A stretch of 64,000 nucleotides of DNA from Diplocarpon mali. Taxonomy: Eukaryota > Ascomycota > Leotiomycetes > Helotiales > Drepanopezizaceae. Shown in pieces: positions 1-12,629 of this stretch. The notes beneath the pieces are model-generated. The model worked only from the letters and a program-made list of their open reading frames with translations, was not told the DNA's origin and ran no database searches. Positions within the stretch are counted from its first letter, which is position 1. The number at the start of each line of letters is the position of its first letter. The stretch covers positions 62,001-126,000 of the forward strand of contig JAENRP010000077.1 in the NCBI GenBank assembly GCA_024741835.1, given 5' to 3'. Both the position numbers and the translations under genes were made by a program.

Positions 1-309
1 GCTTAAGCTTTGAAGAATCATGCCAATTAATAGGTCATCTGTACCAGGAAAGAAAAAAATTGAGTCTTCTTAGAAACAAAACAATACGCTCCACTCTCGC
101 CCATCACCTCGTTCGCCACCTTGCCAGGATCTGAAAATAAGAGGAGACAAATTATCAGCAATTATTACGCTGATCATCTACCACTATCTACTGAAGCCCA
201 CAGATGCCAGATCATAGTAGAGACACTTGATAGGAGAAGTTTTGAATGATGCTTGTTATCTGGTGATTAGGCCATAATCACACATATATTTTTGAGATAA
301 CTAATAAAC

Positions 310-960
310 ATTGGTTTCTAAGGGTAGACGACGGCTCCAAATCTATATGCGGTTCTCTTATGAACATGCAGACTCTTAAAAACTCTGCAGGGCCGAGATT
401 GAGTTCTTTCAACGTCGATATTACACCTTAACGCAATGAAACTAGCATTTCTCGAAAGCTCTAGAGATAAAAACTTTTTACTTGTATTATAATATACCCT
501 TTAATTTTTACCTCTACTTATATTCTCTAGGATTATTTAGATATATAGCTATAACTAGATGGATGGCTCAATAATATATATAAGGGGCAACAAGGCGGGT
601 TATGGTATTGAAAGAGTGGAGCAAATGATATATTTCAAAGCCTTTACAGGAGTGAACAAAAAGAGTTATAGTTAGATGACTGCTACTAACTTGTAAGACG
701 CTCCATAAGGACTTAATAAGTAGCCGCTTCTAGCGAGGAGGGCTTGTGCTAGAATAAGAAACCTAAGGCTATCTATCTCCTTCCCTGAGGAGATACCTAC
801 ATAATACTTGGAGTGACTAGCTATTAACCAAGGTATAAGAGTTAGGCTCTTATGTAGGCAAATAGTACTTTATGTAAACTAGACTAAACAGTAAATTGCG
901 AGTCTTTATACTAATTTCTGCTTATACCTAGTATAAATATAGCGTTTCCCGCTCCTGATA
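310..960 (+). repeat. Degenerate dispersed repeat, copy A
   Basis: This copy aligns by eye with copies at 1045-1560 (same strand), 9190-9950 and 58060-58840 (opposite strand). Shared landmarks in order are a short block around 325-375 ending in ATGAACATGCAGACTCTTAA, a GAGATTGAGT block near 390, a GGCGGGTTATGGTATT block near 595, an AAGACGCTC block near 697, and an AAACCTAAGG block near 760. Copies differ mostly by C/T and G/A changes and are very AT-rich, as expected after repeat-induced point mutation. No intact ORF remains, so the element class is unknown. The boundaries are approximate. Confidence 0.7.
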
Positions 961-1044
961 TATTAAAACTAGTATAGAATAATAAAAGGGGAAAAAAATT
1001 TCGATCCTAGGTTAAAATACCTAAAAAATTATTTTCAGGGTATA

Positions 1045-1560
1045 ACTCAACACTTATATAGGGTGACTCCTACGAACCTGCAGATTCTTTTAAGAGTCTA
1101 TAAAGCCGAGATTGAGTCCTTTCGACTGCGAAATATCAAATCCTTAGCCGAATAAAGCTAGAACTTTGCGAAAGCTTCTAGACCAATTTTCTTTTTCACT
1201 ACTCCTTTTATAAATACCTTGAACTTTTGACCTCTGCCTACGTACCTTTAGATAATTCAAATACACAACTATAAATGAAAGAAAGGCTTGGTAGTAGGAA
1301 GAGGCGGGGATAAGGCGGTTTATAACATAAAAGGAAAAGGGGGAGGATTACGTTTCAAAGACTTAGCCTTAATTTTAAAAAAGAATCTAAAATATTTACC
1401 TTCGAGAGCTGAAGTTGATAAGAAGGGTTATAATCGATAGCTACCGCTGAATATCAAGACGCTTAATATAAATAAATCAATAGCTTCTATTAGCAAGAAG
1501 AGCTTATGCTAGTATAGGGAACCTAAGGGGACTCTTACTTTCAAGTTACAGCTTTTCCCC
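1045..1560 (+). repeat. Degenerate dispersed repeat, copy B
   Basis: This is a second copy in tandem orientation with copy A, about 80 bp after it. It carries the same ordered landmarks: GAACCTGCAGATTCTTTTAA near 1075, GAGATTGAGTCCTTTCGA near 1110, GGCGGTTTATAACAT near 1314, AAGACGCTTAATAT near 1458 and GGGAACCTAAGG near 1518. It is shorter than copy A in places and AT-rich. It has no coding capacity. Confidence 0.7.
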
Positions 1561-3387
1561 TCGGTAGCATCGGCTCACAAAGATTGAGTAACGAATAATG
1601 GGTTTTAGCAGTTTCTACTTACAAACAAGATACTCAATTTTAGCTCAGAGTCTTTTCTCGTCATCTGAGAAGGAAGAAGTACTGTGTAGATATGCAGCCA
1701 TAGTCTGGTCATGCGCCTACCTGGGCTCCTGCTGAGCAGACGCATAACACAAGCATTATTGGTAATTTAGCAATATGTTATAAAAAATGGAGACTTTCGA
1801 GTCTCAAACTTCCTGCTTTTTAAACCAACTTCATTTTTGAAACCTCGAAGTCTCGATATCTTCAAGTGAAGTCGGCCATGAGTTAGACAAAGTCGACAGT
1901 TCGAGTATGTGCATCTGCAGATTACCCATTTATTCAACCCTATGATTCTTGTCCTGGTAAGAATATGGCCTCCCTCCGCGGAGATGCTTTTTTTCCTTGC
2001 TCTAAACTTGTACTGGTTCGCTTTTAGGTGCCCAAATTCCCGCTCGAGGAGCTGTGTCGAGGGTAACACTTTATTGAAGCTGGCCTTGTATCTGATTGTT
2101 TTGCTAGATATATGACTAAATAGGTGTTCTGATCGATTCTGGATCTTAAGATCGCCGTCAAAGTGCTTCAAATCATTCATTTACGTCGGCGATCTTGCTT
2201 ATGTTACAGGAGTAAAAGCCCGTAACTTGAGCATGTGAGCGCTCTGATTTAGGTCTAGTTGAGATATTTTCAGATATTCCCAATAAACTTAATGTCTTAT
2301 GTGTTGTCTATCTAGTCTTAGACATCGGGTGCCAAAGCAGAGCAAAGCAGAATTGAATGAGCGGATTTGGCGAATTGCTTCACAGCCACATTACACCGAT
2401 TCGGGCTTTAACCGCCTTCTACGGCACCGAGCTAAATTAACTTTGAAATTGTGTAACTTATATTTACGGCCTGATTTCTCAGGGGAAGAATCCTATAATG
2501 GACCTGGCATTGATCCTCTTGATAAGCCTACCATCTTTGTTAACATTCCCAGGCATATAGAAGGCAGCTTTCTGTTGAAGAGAAAGCGAATAAAACAGCA
2601 AATTACAGAAGTCAGCCATCCTGGAGGGTCTAAGTTTGCCTATCCGTGGCACAAGACAAATGTCAACAAAGTAAGGGGCCGCACACACTTACTTCTCTCA
2701 AGTCGTACAACAGAGCAGCTAAGAAGACCAATTCTCTACTCTTGACAAAAGGTGAATCTGTAGTTTTTGTGATTCTGTCTGATTCCAAACTGCGTATAGC
2801 CATCTGACAATCGTCAACCGGGTGAGTGGAATTAAATCTTCGCTGAGGCTGCTCTTAGATCCTATTGTGTCACCCAGGATCTTTGAGCACAAGCGCCACA
2901 TCCTGCGATATGAGCCCCATGATTGTTCAAGGAATTATCTCCGCATAGATAAACTTCCTCAAGACTGAGTCTGGCGTAGACCACCTGTTCCCTGTGCTAC
3001 TGAAGGCATGCTCAGATGGGTTGTAGTGGCACAGCATCGCACTCACCCTGTCTTGCCCCCTTGAACTTTGTCTAGTGACATAATCGAAAACCAACCAATA
3101 TACTGGCGAGAACGGAATTCAGAGGCAAGAACTAGTTTGGACTAGATATGAGACCAGGTATGAAGGTTGCCAGGTTAGAATATGAGCAAAAGCCTTCGTC
3201 AAGCTCAGCCGCAGCAGCGGTGATATAGGGGAGAGGAAGGAGCAGAGGGTTTTCACCCAGAGCATAAATAATCTTGTGCCCCTCTGACCTTTCTTCCCTC
3301 CTCATTATCTCTGCGCAATTTTGGACTTGGTACACAGAACTTCTCTTCATAGAAAACCTGCCATCATACAGCAACCCCCATTCCGAA

Positions 3388-5020
3388 ATGAAGCTCTATC
3401 TCATCAACCTCGTCCAACCTCTGACCCTTATCCTAATCGGGACCGTCTCGCGCACAAACTCGTCTCCATTGACGAAAAGGGGCCCTGTTTGCCGTGAAAT
3501 CGTCGTCCCCGTTACAATCACCTGCGATAATGCTGTAAGAGTCATACAAGTCCTTTTCCTTGCCTTCGGGGCGCAATATCACTCCCGACTTTCAGCTCTT
3601 TCCGCAACCGAATTTTCAAGAACCGAGTTGGTCACCGATACCTGTTATCCCTACTCAAGTAGCAGTCTTCATTCTAGGACTGATTAAGTGATGGGCTCTG
3701 GCTTTCTGTCGCTCATATCACCTTGATGACCGTATATCTGACGCAAATATTCTCCAGATCGTCCATCCATCCATCGATGTGAGCTCGCTTATGGGCCTAT
3801 TGTCCAGTGTTATCGGCCTCGGTTTTGGCTTGACAATTCAGGGTACCTACCAGATTCGAGGAACCTACTGCGAGCCAGAAGTCATAGTTCCCTCTCGCAG
3901 CAATACATTGCAGCTATTGGCTCATCCTGCTACGTATGATCGCAATTATGTAAGTCTGCTATGCAAATACTTGTCGAAGGAATATCTATCTTCTGCTTTT
4001 CTTATTATTGCACTGCAGCATCTTCTGACTTGGGTAGTGGTCTCCTAGCTACGACGGAGATCGGTATAGTTGGGTTGCAGTCGCCTCGAAGCAAGGCTAT
4101 CCCACATTTGCTTACGACCGCCTTGGGAACGGTAACTCGAGCCGTCCTGATGGTGTTGCTGTTGTGCAAATGCCAGCTCAAGCGGCAACAGCGCATGAGA
4201 TGATAAAGCTCGCGAGAGCTGGGCCAGCAGGCGGTTCTCCCTTTCCCCGAGCTTTCAACAACATTATCCACGTAGGCTGTAGTATGGTAAGTTTCTTTCG
4301 AATTCTCATCCTATTTTTGTGATCTAATATATTTTACGCTCTCTCATCTGACCTTTCTCTTGAAATAACTTGAATCTGAGCATCATCACTTGAAACGGAG
4401 ATACTGACCTCGGATTTTTCTCATAGGGGTCGCTGGCGGCGAACGTTCTAAATGTTCAGTATCCAGACGATGTCAATGCTACTATCCTCACTGGATTCAG
4501 CAAAACCTGGGTGAATGTAATTCCTGGCTTCACCCTGACGGCCGGCTTGATTCCAGCCCAGCTCGTCCAAGCGAACAAGTACGGCCCACTCACTCAAGGA
4601 TACCTCCTAGCTACGTCCGAGGCTGGGGTTGAATATTTGCTTTTCTACGGCCCTCCAGGAATCAACTATGACCCTGTATTCATCCACCAGGATTACCTAA
4701 ACAGAGGTACATTGACTTTGGGCGAAGCAGCTTCAGCAGCCTTGATACCAACTGCCAGTCGTTACAAAGGCTCTTTATTTGTCATTACCGGACAAGAAGA
4801 TGCAGTATTCTGCGGATCACTTGGTTTTATTGGTAGCGGACCAGGCAACTGTGGCAATGGGGCGTGGAGTATGCTAGCACAAACGCAGACGCTCTATCCT
4901 CACGCAAGCAATTATTCGTACTATGCAGTTCCTAACGCAGGTCATTGTTGGGAGCATCAGTACTCAGCACAAGATGGATTTGCAGTCGCCCATAATTGGC
5001 TTGCTGGGCGTGGATTTTAG
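3388..5020 (+). CDS. Secreted alpha/beta hydrolase (lipase/esterase-like)
   Basis: Five exons join in one frame: 3388-3534, 3596-3658, 3758-3949, 4038-4286 and 4427-5020, giving 414 aa. The start was chosen because residues 1-20 form a basic-hydrophobic signal peptide. The catalytic triad of an alpha/beta hydrolase is visible: Ser216 in a G-C-S-M-G elbow, split by the last intron after Met217, Asp342 in GQED, and His390 in AGHCWEH. The stretch YDRNYWSPSYDGDRYSW followed by FAYDRLGNGNSS is typical of a widespread fungal secreted hydrolase group of unknown substrate. The usual His of GHSxG is Cys here. It probably acts outside the cell on an ester. The substrate cannot be inferred. The second intron has a weak donor (GTAGCA) and is the least certain join. 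Confidence 0.85.
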
Positions 5021-5833
5021 TTTTGATCAATCAGTGGAGATGTATAACGTTACGTAGTTTATCCCTGTTCTTTATTTACTTGTGGCTTTTATCTCAAGGT
5101 CTAAGGAGGACACTGATATATTTTCCTCATAATTCTCCTGTCCGTTCTCGACACAGTCTTAGAAATCTATTTTTGGTTTCAGTATCAATGCTGTACGAAA
5201 TGATCAATCCCGCTGTCTAAGTCACTATACAAAGCATATCTTAGACTCTGACTTTGAGGCTTCAAAACGCGGTACTATAAATTCTGAGACCTAGTGCTGT
5301 ACATATAGAGAGTGCATTAGAAATACATTCGCCTAGAGTTATTCCATCGCAAGTGGTGTATCGGTCCCAATAGGGGTGTAAACAAAGACAAACTACATCG
5401 CTAAGCAATCTGAACCTAGGCAATAAGAAGAATAACACATTTAAGAACCCAGTGCCCTTGGCGAATTATTGTAGACTTAATTGAAGGCATAAGAAGTCTT
5501 CATCTGAGAAGGGTCAAGAGCAGCATTGGTCTGAGAATGATAGGATATCATATGTAAGGCAATACTTACAGAGTGAAGTACTTCACACAGAATTTTGTAA
5601 AAGAACCACGTAGATCTTGAGCAAATTCTTTCGTCTTAAAAAAGCGCAAGATTCTTGACAAGTGATAGGGGCTACCAACAGAAAGCAAACAATATCAAAA
5701 GTAACAGGATTGTGTTAAATAGCCCTGGAGCAAAAACCCCTTGTGCAGGGGGATTAAAAACTCCATCTAGACCTGGTGGAGCATTAATTGAACAAGCCTC
5801 TGTAACGTCAATGAATACCTAAATAGGGAAGGA

Positions 5834-5855
5834 GGAAAGAAAGAAAGAAAGAAAG
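5834..5855. repeat. AAAG microsatellite
   Basis: Five consecutive AAAG/GAAA units lie in AT-rich intergenic DNA. This is a simple sequence repeat with no sign of function. Confidence 0.9.
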
Positions 5856-6007
5856 ATTGCGTAGTAACTAAGTTATCATAATGTGAATAGAAAAGTAGAT
5901 GAGTATATTGCTAAGTAACGGCTCAAGAAACTTCCTCCACCAGAGGCCCCTGCACCTCGTGACTGTAGCCCTAGCGAACTCTTCTTCCCATTGGGTATAC
6001 ATATACT

Positions 6008-6030
6008 TGGGTGCTGGCTAGCACGGAACC
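6008..6030 (+). repeat. 23-bp sequence, copy 1 of an inverted distant pair
   Basis: All 23 bases recur exactly on the opposite strand at 61644-61666, while the sequences on both sides differ. The core GTGCTGGCTAGCAC is itself a near-palindrome. Such a short exact match with unrelated flanks could be a protein-binding site, a remnant terminal repeat or chance survival of an older repeat. Confidence 0.75.
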
Positions 6031-7019
6031 GATACCTGTTGCACGCGACACCTTATGTAGTAGTTGTATACTAGCAGATCTACATGTTATAGAACAGGCT
6101 TCTGGTGATATCCCTTGTAAAAAATTGCGTTTTCGTTCTACAAGTTACTAACTATACCGCTTAGGCTTGTCTCACGTAGTGGGTTAAATAGTATCACGTG
6201 ATTTAATCGTCCAGAACAAGTAATATTTTTGACTACCAAAATCCGCCAAATGAAAAAGCGCTATCAAATAGCTCTCCCATCTGCGAAGTTCATAAGCAGC
6301 GGCTCGTCTCAGCGAGAAAATATTCTCATCCAGTCATTCTTCCTTGCTATCCGTACTGTACCGTAAAAGATCCCTGAGCCATCGCGGCCCAGGATCGGAC
6401 AGCACTCTGCCATTGGGGCTGCGCAGAGCTGAAAAGGCATCTCGAGATTATTTATTCTTGTTACTCATAAAGTAGCGTACCTATATATGTATTAGCATGC
6501 ACCGCGCTTGCAAGGAGATAATTTAAATAACAGCACCCTGCAATCTTCTGCACGCCGGTACCAGCCGTCGGTGTTTTCCATTCCTTTCCTTCGACATGAC
6601 AATACAGCTCGAAGCACAAGTGAGCATCTTACTCTGCTTCTTCTTCGTGGAGGGCGTCGGGGCTCTTCTTAAATATCTAGACTAATTTGATGCAGGATAT
6701 TGATAAGGCTTGTAGGATGCTGCTTCTGCCGGTAAAGCGGCAAAATGAATACATATAAATAGGTATGCTTCGTCACGATTCCCTTCTTCTATTTCTGCCT
6801 CTGGTTGAGAGAAGCATCATCAGTCGCTAATTTATTTTGAGCGTCGTTTGCCTGCTTGAGTTTACGCTTGCTACCACGATTTGCTACTTAAGTTGCAGGC
6901 TAGGAAAGAACCAGGAAGGTTCCACTAAATCCTCAAGAGTGCCATCGTCACCCTCTGGATTTCAACACCAGCCGGAGCAGACGGGCGCGGAAAGCGTTTG
7001 AAATCCGAGTATTGACGAC

Positions 7020-9134
7020 ATGTCTTGCACTGCAGATGACGGTCCCCAGGACTTGCCTGATCGCATTGCGCCTGAGAGCTCGCCTGAGCGCACATTCGGA
7101 CAACACGTCTGGCACTTCACGCGAGCTTTTACCTCCAAGCAGGGTCTGATTGGAAGTTACGATTATGGTGATTGACATGCGTTCTGGTGGTGAGACTTCA
7201 CGATGCTAATTGCCGCACGCAGTCTTCTTGTTCAAGCCTAACCTACCATTCATGAAGAAGTCGACGAGAAAAGCTCCTTTCTTTGGATTGCAGGATAGCA
7301 TACCTGTTGTATTAGCTCTTCTGCTTGGATTCCAGCATGCGCTGGCTATGTTAGCTGGTGTCAGTAAGTGTTGATAGGGTTCGTGGGCGGTGGCGTGGTG
7401 GTTGACATGCGTGCCAGTTACGCCCCCGCTTATCATCTCGAACTCGGCGAACTTCAGCGCAGATATTACGCAGTATCTTGTGTCTACCTCGTTGATCGTT
7501 TGTGGTATTCTTTCCACTGTCCAGATCACTAGGGTGAGTCCGATTTCTCTATCTTACTCGGCGTATATTCGTTTCTTTCCTGGCAGTTTAGCGAGTTTTG
7601 GAATATGAGATTTCGGAGAGCCAACACCATGGAGCTAACACCTCTCTTGTAGTTCCATATATACAAGACCCCTTATTATATAGGCACTGGTCTCATATCC
7701 GTTGTTGGCACATCATTCGCAATCATCCCGATTGCCACCAACGGCCTCTCACAAATGTACGCTAATGGAATGTGCCCAACTGCAGCTGACGGAACAAAAC
7801 TCCCGTGCCCAGATGGATATGGTGCGATTCTCGGCACTGCATCCATATGCGCCCTTCTCGAGATTAGCTTGTCCTTCATGACCCCTTCTCTGATGAAGAA
7901 ACTGTTCCCACCTATCGTCACTGGCCCGACGGTCATGTTAATTGGTGTCCACTTGATTGAAAGCGGTTTCAAGGGGTGGGCAGGTGGTTCTGGTGCTTGT
8001 TATGGACGTCCTAAGGAGGGACCGTTCATGCTTTGCCCGTCAAATTCAGCGCCTAATGCATTGCCGTGGGGAAGTGCTGAGTTTATTGGCCTGGGATTCT
8101 CGGTCTTCATTACGATCATTCTTTGCGAGAGGTTCGGATCGCCAATCATGAGGTCCCGTTGGTTTTCCGACTCCGATGTTGCTAGGACTTGAGCTAATAG
8201 TTACGCAGTGAGTGTCGTCGTAGGACTCTTGGTCGGGTGCATAATAGCCGCATCAACTGGCTACTTCTCTAGCGCTGGTATTGATGCCGCTCCAACAGCA
8301 TCATTCATCTGGGTCCATACTTTCAAGCTTTCGATATACGGTCCTTTGATCTTGCCTATCATGGCCGTTTACCTTATCCTGATGATGGAGGCTATCGGAG
8401 ATATTACCGCAACCTGCGATGTCTCCCGCCTGCAGGTTGAAGGCAAGCTATTCGATTCTCGCATTCAAGGAGGTGTTCTTGCAGACGGCCTTAACGGTAT
8501 ACTGGCTGGCCTCTGCACCATTACACCCATGTCTACTTTTGCTCAGAATAACGGTGTCATTACCTTGACTCGTTGCGCCAATAGAAAGGCTGGCTATGCT
8601 GCATGCTTTTTCCTCATCGTCATGGGCGTGTTCTCCAAGTTCGCGGCTGCCCTGACCTCAATTCCGGCCCCTGTTCTAGGCGGTATGACCACCTTCCTAT
8701 TCTCGAGTGTCGCTACGTCTGGCCTCCGCATCGTCTCGACCGTGCCTTTCACTCGCCGCACTCGTTTTATCCTGGCTGCCGCCCTGTCCCTAGGTTTCGG
8801 GGCAATATTGGTGCCAGACTGGTTCTCGTACGTCTTCACCTACGAAGGCGACAACAAGGCCAAGAAAGGGCTCCTCGATGCCATCACTTTGATTATGGAG
8901 ACTGGGTTTGCATTGACAGCTTTCATTGCGCTGACTCTTAATTTGGTGCTCCTAGAGGAAGACGAGAAGCAGGAGCCCGGGAATCTGGCGGGTGATGATT
9001 TACAGAGGCGTGTGAATGGCGATGATGATAGTACGGCAGCGGCTGGGGCCTATCATGGAAAGCAGGTTATAGCCAGCCAGGGAACTTATAGAGCGAGCGG
9101 GGCGAGTAGAAGTGGTGAAGAGTCGAAGTTTTGA
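7020..9134 (+). CDS. uapA: Xanthine/uric acid permease (NAT/NCS2 family)
   Basis: The exons are 7020-7167, 7223-7363, 7418-7533, 7653-8157 and 8209-9134, giving 611 aa (UapA of Aspergillus is 574 aa). This plasma-membrane proton symporter family takes up xanthine and urate. The NAT signature QNNGVITLTR lies at residues 416-425 and the QH motif of TM1 (GFQHALAML) at about 87-88, both near the positions in UapA. The stretches EAIGDITATCDVSRLQVEG, FDSRIQGGVL and VPDWFSYVFTY are also family hallmarks. The start follows the family N-terminus (…SKQGLIGSYDYVFLFKP). The fourth intron uses the donor GTTGGT and must be removed to give PIMRSLSVVVG. The C-terminal tail is longer and rich in charged residues. 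Substrate preference between UapA and UapC types cannot be decided by eye. Confidence 0.93.
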
Positions 9135-9189
9135 GTGGTGACTTTGTAACGAAGGGATGGGATTGAGTTAGGATTTTATTATTACTATT

Positions 9190-9950
9190 ATTTTCCTTCT
9201 AATAAGCTATATTAGTTCTAAACTATATTGCATAAGCGGAAAACGCTATAGTTGGATAAGGTAAGGAGAGAAATGATTATAGAAAGTCCTTGATCTTAGT
9301 ATTTAGCTTATTATACTTATAAGAGACCTTAACTACTTAGACTGAAGTCCAACTTATACCTTAGTGTACATTTATCCTCTCAAGGTCTTAGGCAAGTAAG
9401 TCCTTAAGAAGGTGCTTAGATAAAATTGCCTTGGGCTCCTTATCTTAGGATCAGCCTTTCTTACCAAGAGCAACTATTTATTTGATTATATGAAGTGTCT
9501 TACTGATTGGTAGTGGCTATTAATTGCAACCCTTCTTATCGAATTTAGCTTTCGAATAAAATCTTTAGAGAGAAAATCTTTGATATCATAAGGCTTTGAA
9601 ACGTATCCTTTGCTATCTTCCTTTTCCTTATGTACTATAACCTGCCTATTCCCTCTGTATCATTTATTCAGCTTTCCTGTAGTTATAAGTATATTTTAAA
9701 TTAATTTCAGAGTATACAAGTAGTGACTGAAAGTAAAGGGTATCTTTAGAAAGGGTGGGTATGGAAAGTTTGCGCCGTGGAGCTTTTGAATAATTCAAGT
9801 TTAATTCGACTTATAGTTTAGTACTTTGCAGTGAAGAGGACTTCGTAAAGGACATATTCTTGGGTTTGCAAGCTCTTTAAAAGAATCTGCATGTTCATAG
9901 GAGACACCGCGTATTGGTATTGAATCGTCGTCTCCTAGTGTTGTTATGGT
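9190..9950 (-). repeat. Degenerate dispersed repeat, copy C
   Basis: On the minus strand this matches copies A and B and is colinear with copy D. Examples (plus strand) are TATAACCTGCCTATTCC near 9636, AGTTATAAGTATAT near 9681, and a block at about 9880-9940 containing GCATGTTCATAGGAGACACC. It begins just after the permease stop codon, so it may overlap the permease 3' UTR. It is AT-rich with no ORF, consistent with RIP. Confidence 0.7.
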
Positions 9951-11125
9951 TACAAAAAGTATACTGTGTACGGTCGACTCTTAATACTTTGGAGCTAGTA
10001 GGGTAGGTAAGGTACAAAGGACCAAGACGCAATACCAAGCTTTCATCAGTGATGAGATAAGCGACGTGAGTTCCTGTTTGGAGCTGCACTCCACCAGAGC
10101 TTGTGAGTAATAGCTCGTCTCTGGGTTACTACCTCTCCTCCAGTCAATCTTCCTTGCTGTCGACATCTGAATATGAAAATTCTAATATTTATATGCCTAG
10201 TGTTAAAAGCAACATCAGCTTTAGAGACCGAACAAGTGTAACAAGCAGTTTGCGAGCAAGCGAAAGTGTAAAATGTTTTGTTTTGGTGTGAAAATGGCAA
10301 ATGACTGATATCAGCAGGCCAGTATTGTACTTGTAGCAAACAAACCTTGTTTCCGACCATGTCACAGTGGAGGATACCAGGGTAGGATCTTGCCGTAGGG
10401 ATGGTTGAGTCGCTGGTTCTTGTAGCCCTTCGCATATCCGGACTTCCTCAGCTCCCGTCAGTCAATAGTGGCTGCGATCGAAGCTGTGTCTTCCGGCCTG
10501 GGCTGAAGCAAGTAGCTTTACCTTGCGTGAGGACTTTCGTGCCGAGGTAGGCAAGCTGGTGGTAAGTGTCAAATTGCCAACCTCTCAAGATCTAACAGGG
10601 CTCTAGGACCCCGATGTAAGGAAGTTCAGGCTGGAGATTGGCAATAGACATCCAGCCGTGTACCCATCATAAGCAGCGGAGTAGGCCATGTTCCTGCGAT
10701 TGTACGAGCTAAGGTCAGCAAGATAGAAACTGCCTTGCACTACCCTTTTTCCGGCGTAGAGGCTTGCCTACTTCTGACCCGTCGACAGACCTTGGCGTTC
10801 TCTGCGAGAGATTCGGCCTCTCTTTGTAACCCAATGTCGTGAGCCCGAGGATACCACTTTCCCACCGCGATGTTATTCATTCACACTGGACAGCAAGAGT
10901 GAAGTGTACGAGTTGGTTCAAGTTCAGCTTCATGAGTGAGCGAACATGATAACTCGCACATGCACGTGTTTACTGGAGGCAAATTCCGCAGGGCCAGGGA
11001 GCTGCCACTGGGCCATGCAGGTACGAGTGCTCCTATGTATCTAGTAGAAGGCTCATTCATGCGGCTCTCACCAGCGCCGAGTGGGGAGAGTTGTCTGGAG
11101 TGGCGGTGGGCAAGTTCCAGCCTCG

Positions 11126-11126
11126 G

Positions 11127-11158
<32 letters not shown>

Positions 11159-11173
11159 GCATCGTCATCGGCG
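11126..11173. repeat. GGCATC hexanucleotide array
   Basis: About eight units of GGCATC or GTCATC run in tandem. Frames through it read as alternating Ile-Gly or Met-Pro and are not genes. Confidence 0.9.
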
Positions 11174-11948
11174 CCGGGCTTACTGGGATTTGACATGTAG
11201 CGGCGCCGGCGCGATTGACGAATGGAAGTTTCTCATCACTACAGAGGTATCCTTGTTCTAGGTAGCCATCGCGAGCTACCTACAGCTTCTGCACACTGCA
11301 CCTTCGTTCCACCGGTCTGCTCAACCTCAGGCCGGAAGCACAGGATCCCTGCTAGCGCCCCAACAGAAACATCATTCCACGCTTCCGGACCTCTAGCTGG
11401 CTTCGTTGTGGCAGCGGGACAGGCGACCCCGGCTGGTGCGAACAAGGGGAACTCAGTGGAAGGGAAGCAGGAAAGGGAAAGGGAAAAGGGCACCGGCAAG
11501 GCCCAGGCAAATCATACACCGGCGGCGGCTTGGTGGTTGGGATAACATGGCAAACAGCATGATAGGGGCGGGAGAAGAGGGGCTTGGAGAAGTGTTGGCG
11601 GCAGGAGAAAATGTCGGCGTCATAGCACGACTTGTGTCCGAGACAGACCCCTAGACTGCTTAATATAGATTCAACTACCGAAGCGTGGAAGACGCGAGAT
11701 CAGACGAGAAGGCGAAGCCAGCCTTGTACTGGTAGTTTGTAAACAAAAGGTAGGTCTTGAGCTCTGGGTTATTAGGAAAAGGAGCATCGTGAGAAGCAAA
11801 CGAGTGCGGTTTGGATCTGTGCCGTGTGTTGCTTCTGCACCACAATCGCAGTGTTGACTGCACGGCCGATCGGGGAAAATGGAAGGGGGGGAGGGAAGGG
11901 AAGGGACGGTCGCTTCGGACCAACCAAACGAGGCAAATTTAAAAGTGT

Positions 11949-12080
11949 TGAGGGTGAGGGCGAGGGTGAGAATGCGGATGCGGATGCGGATGAGGATGAG
12001 GATGCGGATGAGGATGAATGAGCACAAGCACGAGCACAAGCACGAGCACGAGCTTGAGCATGAGCATGAGCCTGAGCATA
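11949..12080. repeat. Chain of successive hexanucleotide arrays
   Basis: Three different 6-bp units follow each other: GAGGGT/GAGGGC, then GCGGAT/GAGGAT, then CACAAG/CACGAG passing into GAGCAT. The result is about 130 bp of purine-rich repeat. It lies about 550 bp before the desaturase start codon, in probable promoter DNA. Confidence 0.85.
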
Positions 12081-12629
12081 ACTGCATACCGACTTTATCT
12101 TAGCTGCCCGACTCTAGGTAACAATGGAAGGATGAGGATGAGCTCATGCGCCACGCCACGACTTTTTCTTTGATCCTCGGCACGCTTCTGCTCGTGAAGA
12201 TCTGAAAAGCCTCCAACTTTAAAGCCTCGCCCACAAGACCGCCTTCACATCCAACAATCCTACGCTCCGCAGCACTTGATTGGAGGAGTATCTGCTTAGT
12301 ATCTACACTGTACGGTAGAGCTCCGATACGAGTCCTGTCCTGACCTTACATAACAATTCCCCAGCTGGTCCATCCCATCAAAAATTCATCTTCGGTTTCG
12401 CCATCAGACACGGGTCACCCCCAGCCAGCCTCTTGCTCAACCCACTCCCCTCGCCCCCCCGGTCCCCACGCCTTTTCTTTCTTTTTTTGCCCGAGGGTCC
12501 ACACTAGTGCATCTGGTGCGAAACACTCCACTCCACTGTGTCGGGACCTTTATAATTTCTCGACGCCCGCCTCCTCCTCTTCTCTGATATCTCTCTCTCA
12601 CGACACTCTCTTTCCTGCCATCACTCACC

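Larger units (their letters stand above)
1..3387. other. AT-rich gene-poor region
   Basis: The first 1.6 kb is AT-rich with dense stops in all frames and holds repeat copies A and B, listed separately. From 1.6 to 3.4 kb base composition becomes more balanced. Two ORFs of 148 aa (plus, 2299-2745) and 137 aa (minus, 1767-2180) exist, but neither shows a domain, a signal or a coding-like splice structure that I recognise. They may be chance or decayed gene fragments. The last few hundred bases probably hold the promoter of the hydrolase starting at 3388. Confidence 0.6.
5021..7019. other. Intergenic, AT-rich
   Basis: There are two kilobases between the hydrolase and the purine permease. There is no ORF of interest. 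It holds an AAAG microsatellite (5834-5855) and one end of a 23-bp sequence repeated at 61644-61666. The last 700 bp become less AT-rich and probably carry the permease promoter and 5' leader. I looked for a UaY-type TCGG-N6-CCGA site there and did not find a clear one. Confidence 0.6.
9951..12629. other. Intergenic, mixed composition, upstream of desaturase
   Basis: No gene is supported in this 2.7 kb. A minus-strand frame around 10330-10440 reads GYAKGYKNQRLNHPYGKILPWY before a stop. It looks protein-like but is isolated and may be a gene relic. Overlapping ORFs at 10.9-12.1 kb exist only because hexamer repeats lack stops. The last 250 bp are pyrimidine-rich, with a TCACC-ATG-GC start context, and fit the desaturase promoter and 5' leader. 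Confidence 0.55.

Noticed and set aside
3388..9134. The hydrolase and the purine permease as a purine-use cluster
   Set aside because: Only two genes, 2 kb of AT-rich DNA between them, and no other purine-degradation gene nearby. The hydrolase family has no known purine role.
10918..10935. GGTTCAAGTTC string as a tRNA B box
   Set aside because: There is no A box or cloverleaf at the right distance. The similar string at 26968 also fails, and I found no tRNA in the window.
10881..12103. ORFs reading as Met-Pro, Ile-Gly or Arg-Met repeats
   Set aside because: They are translations of hexanucleotide arrays without stops, present on both strands at once.
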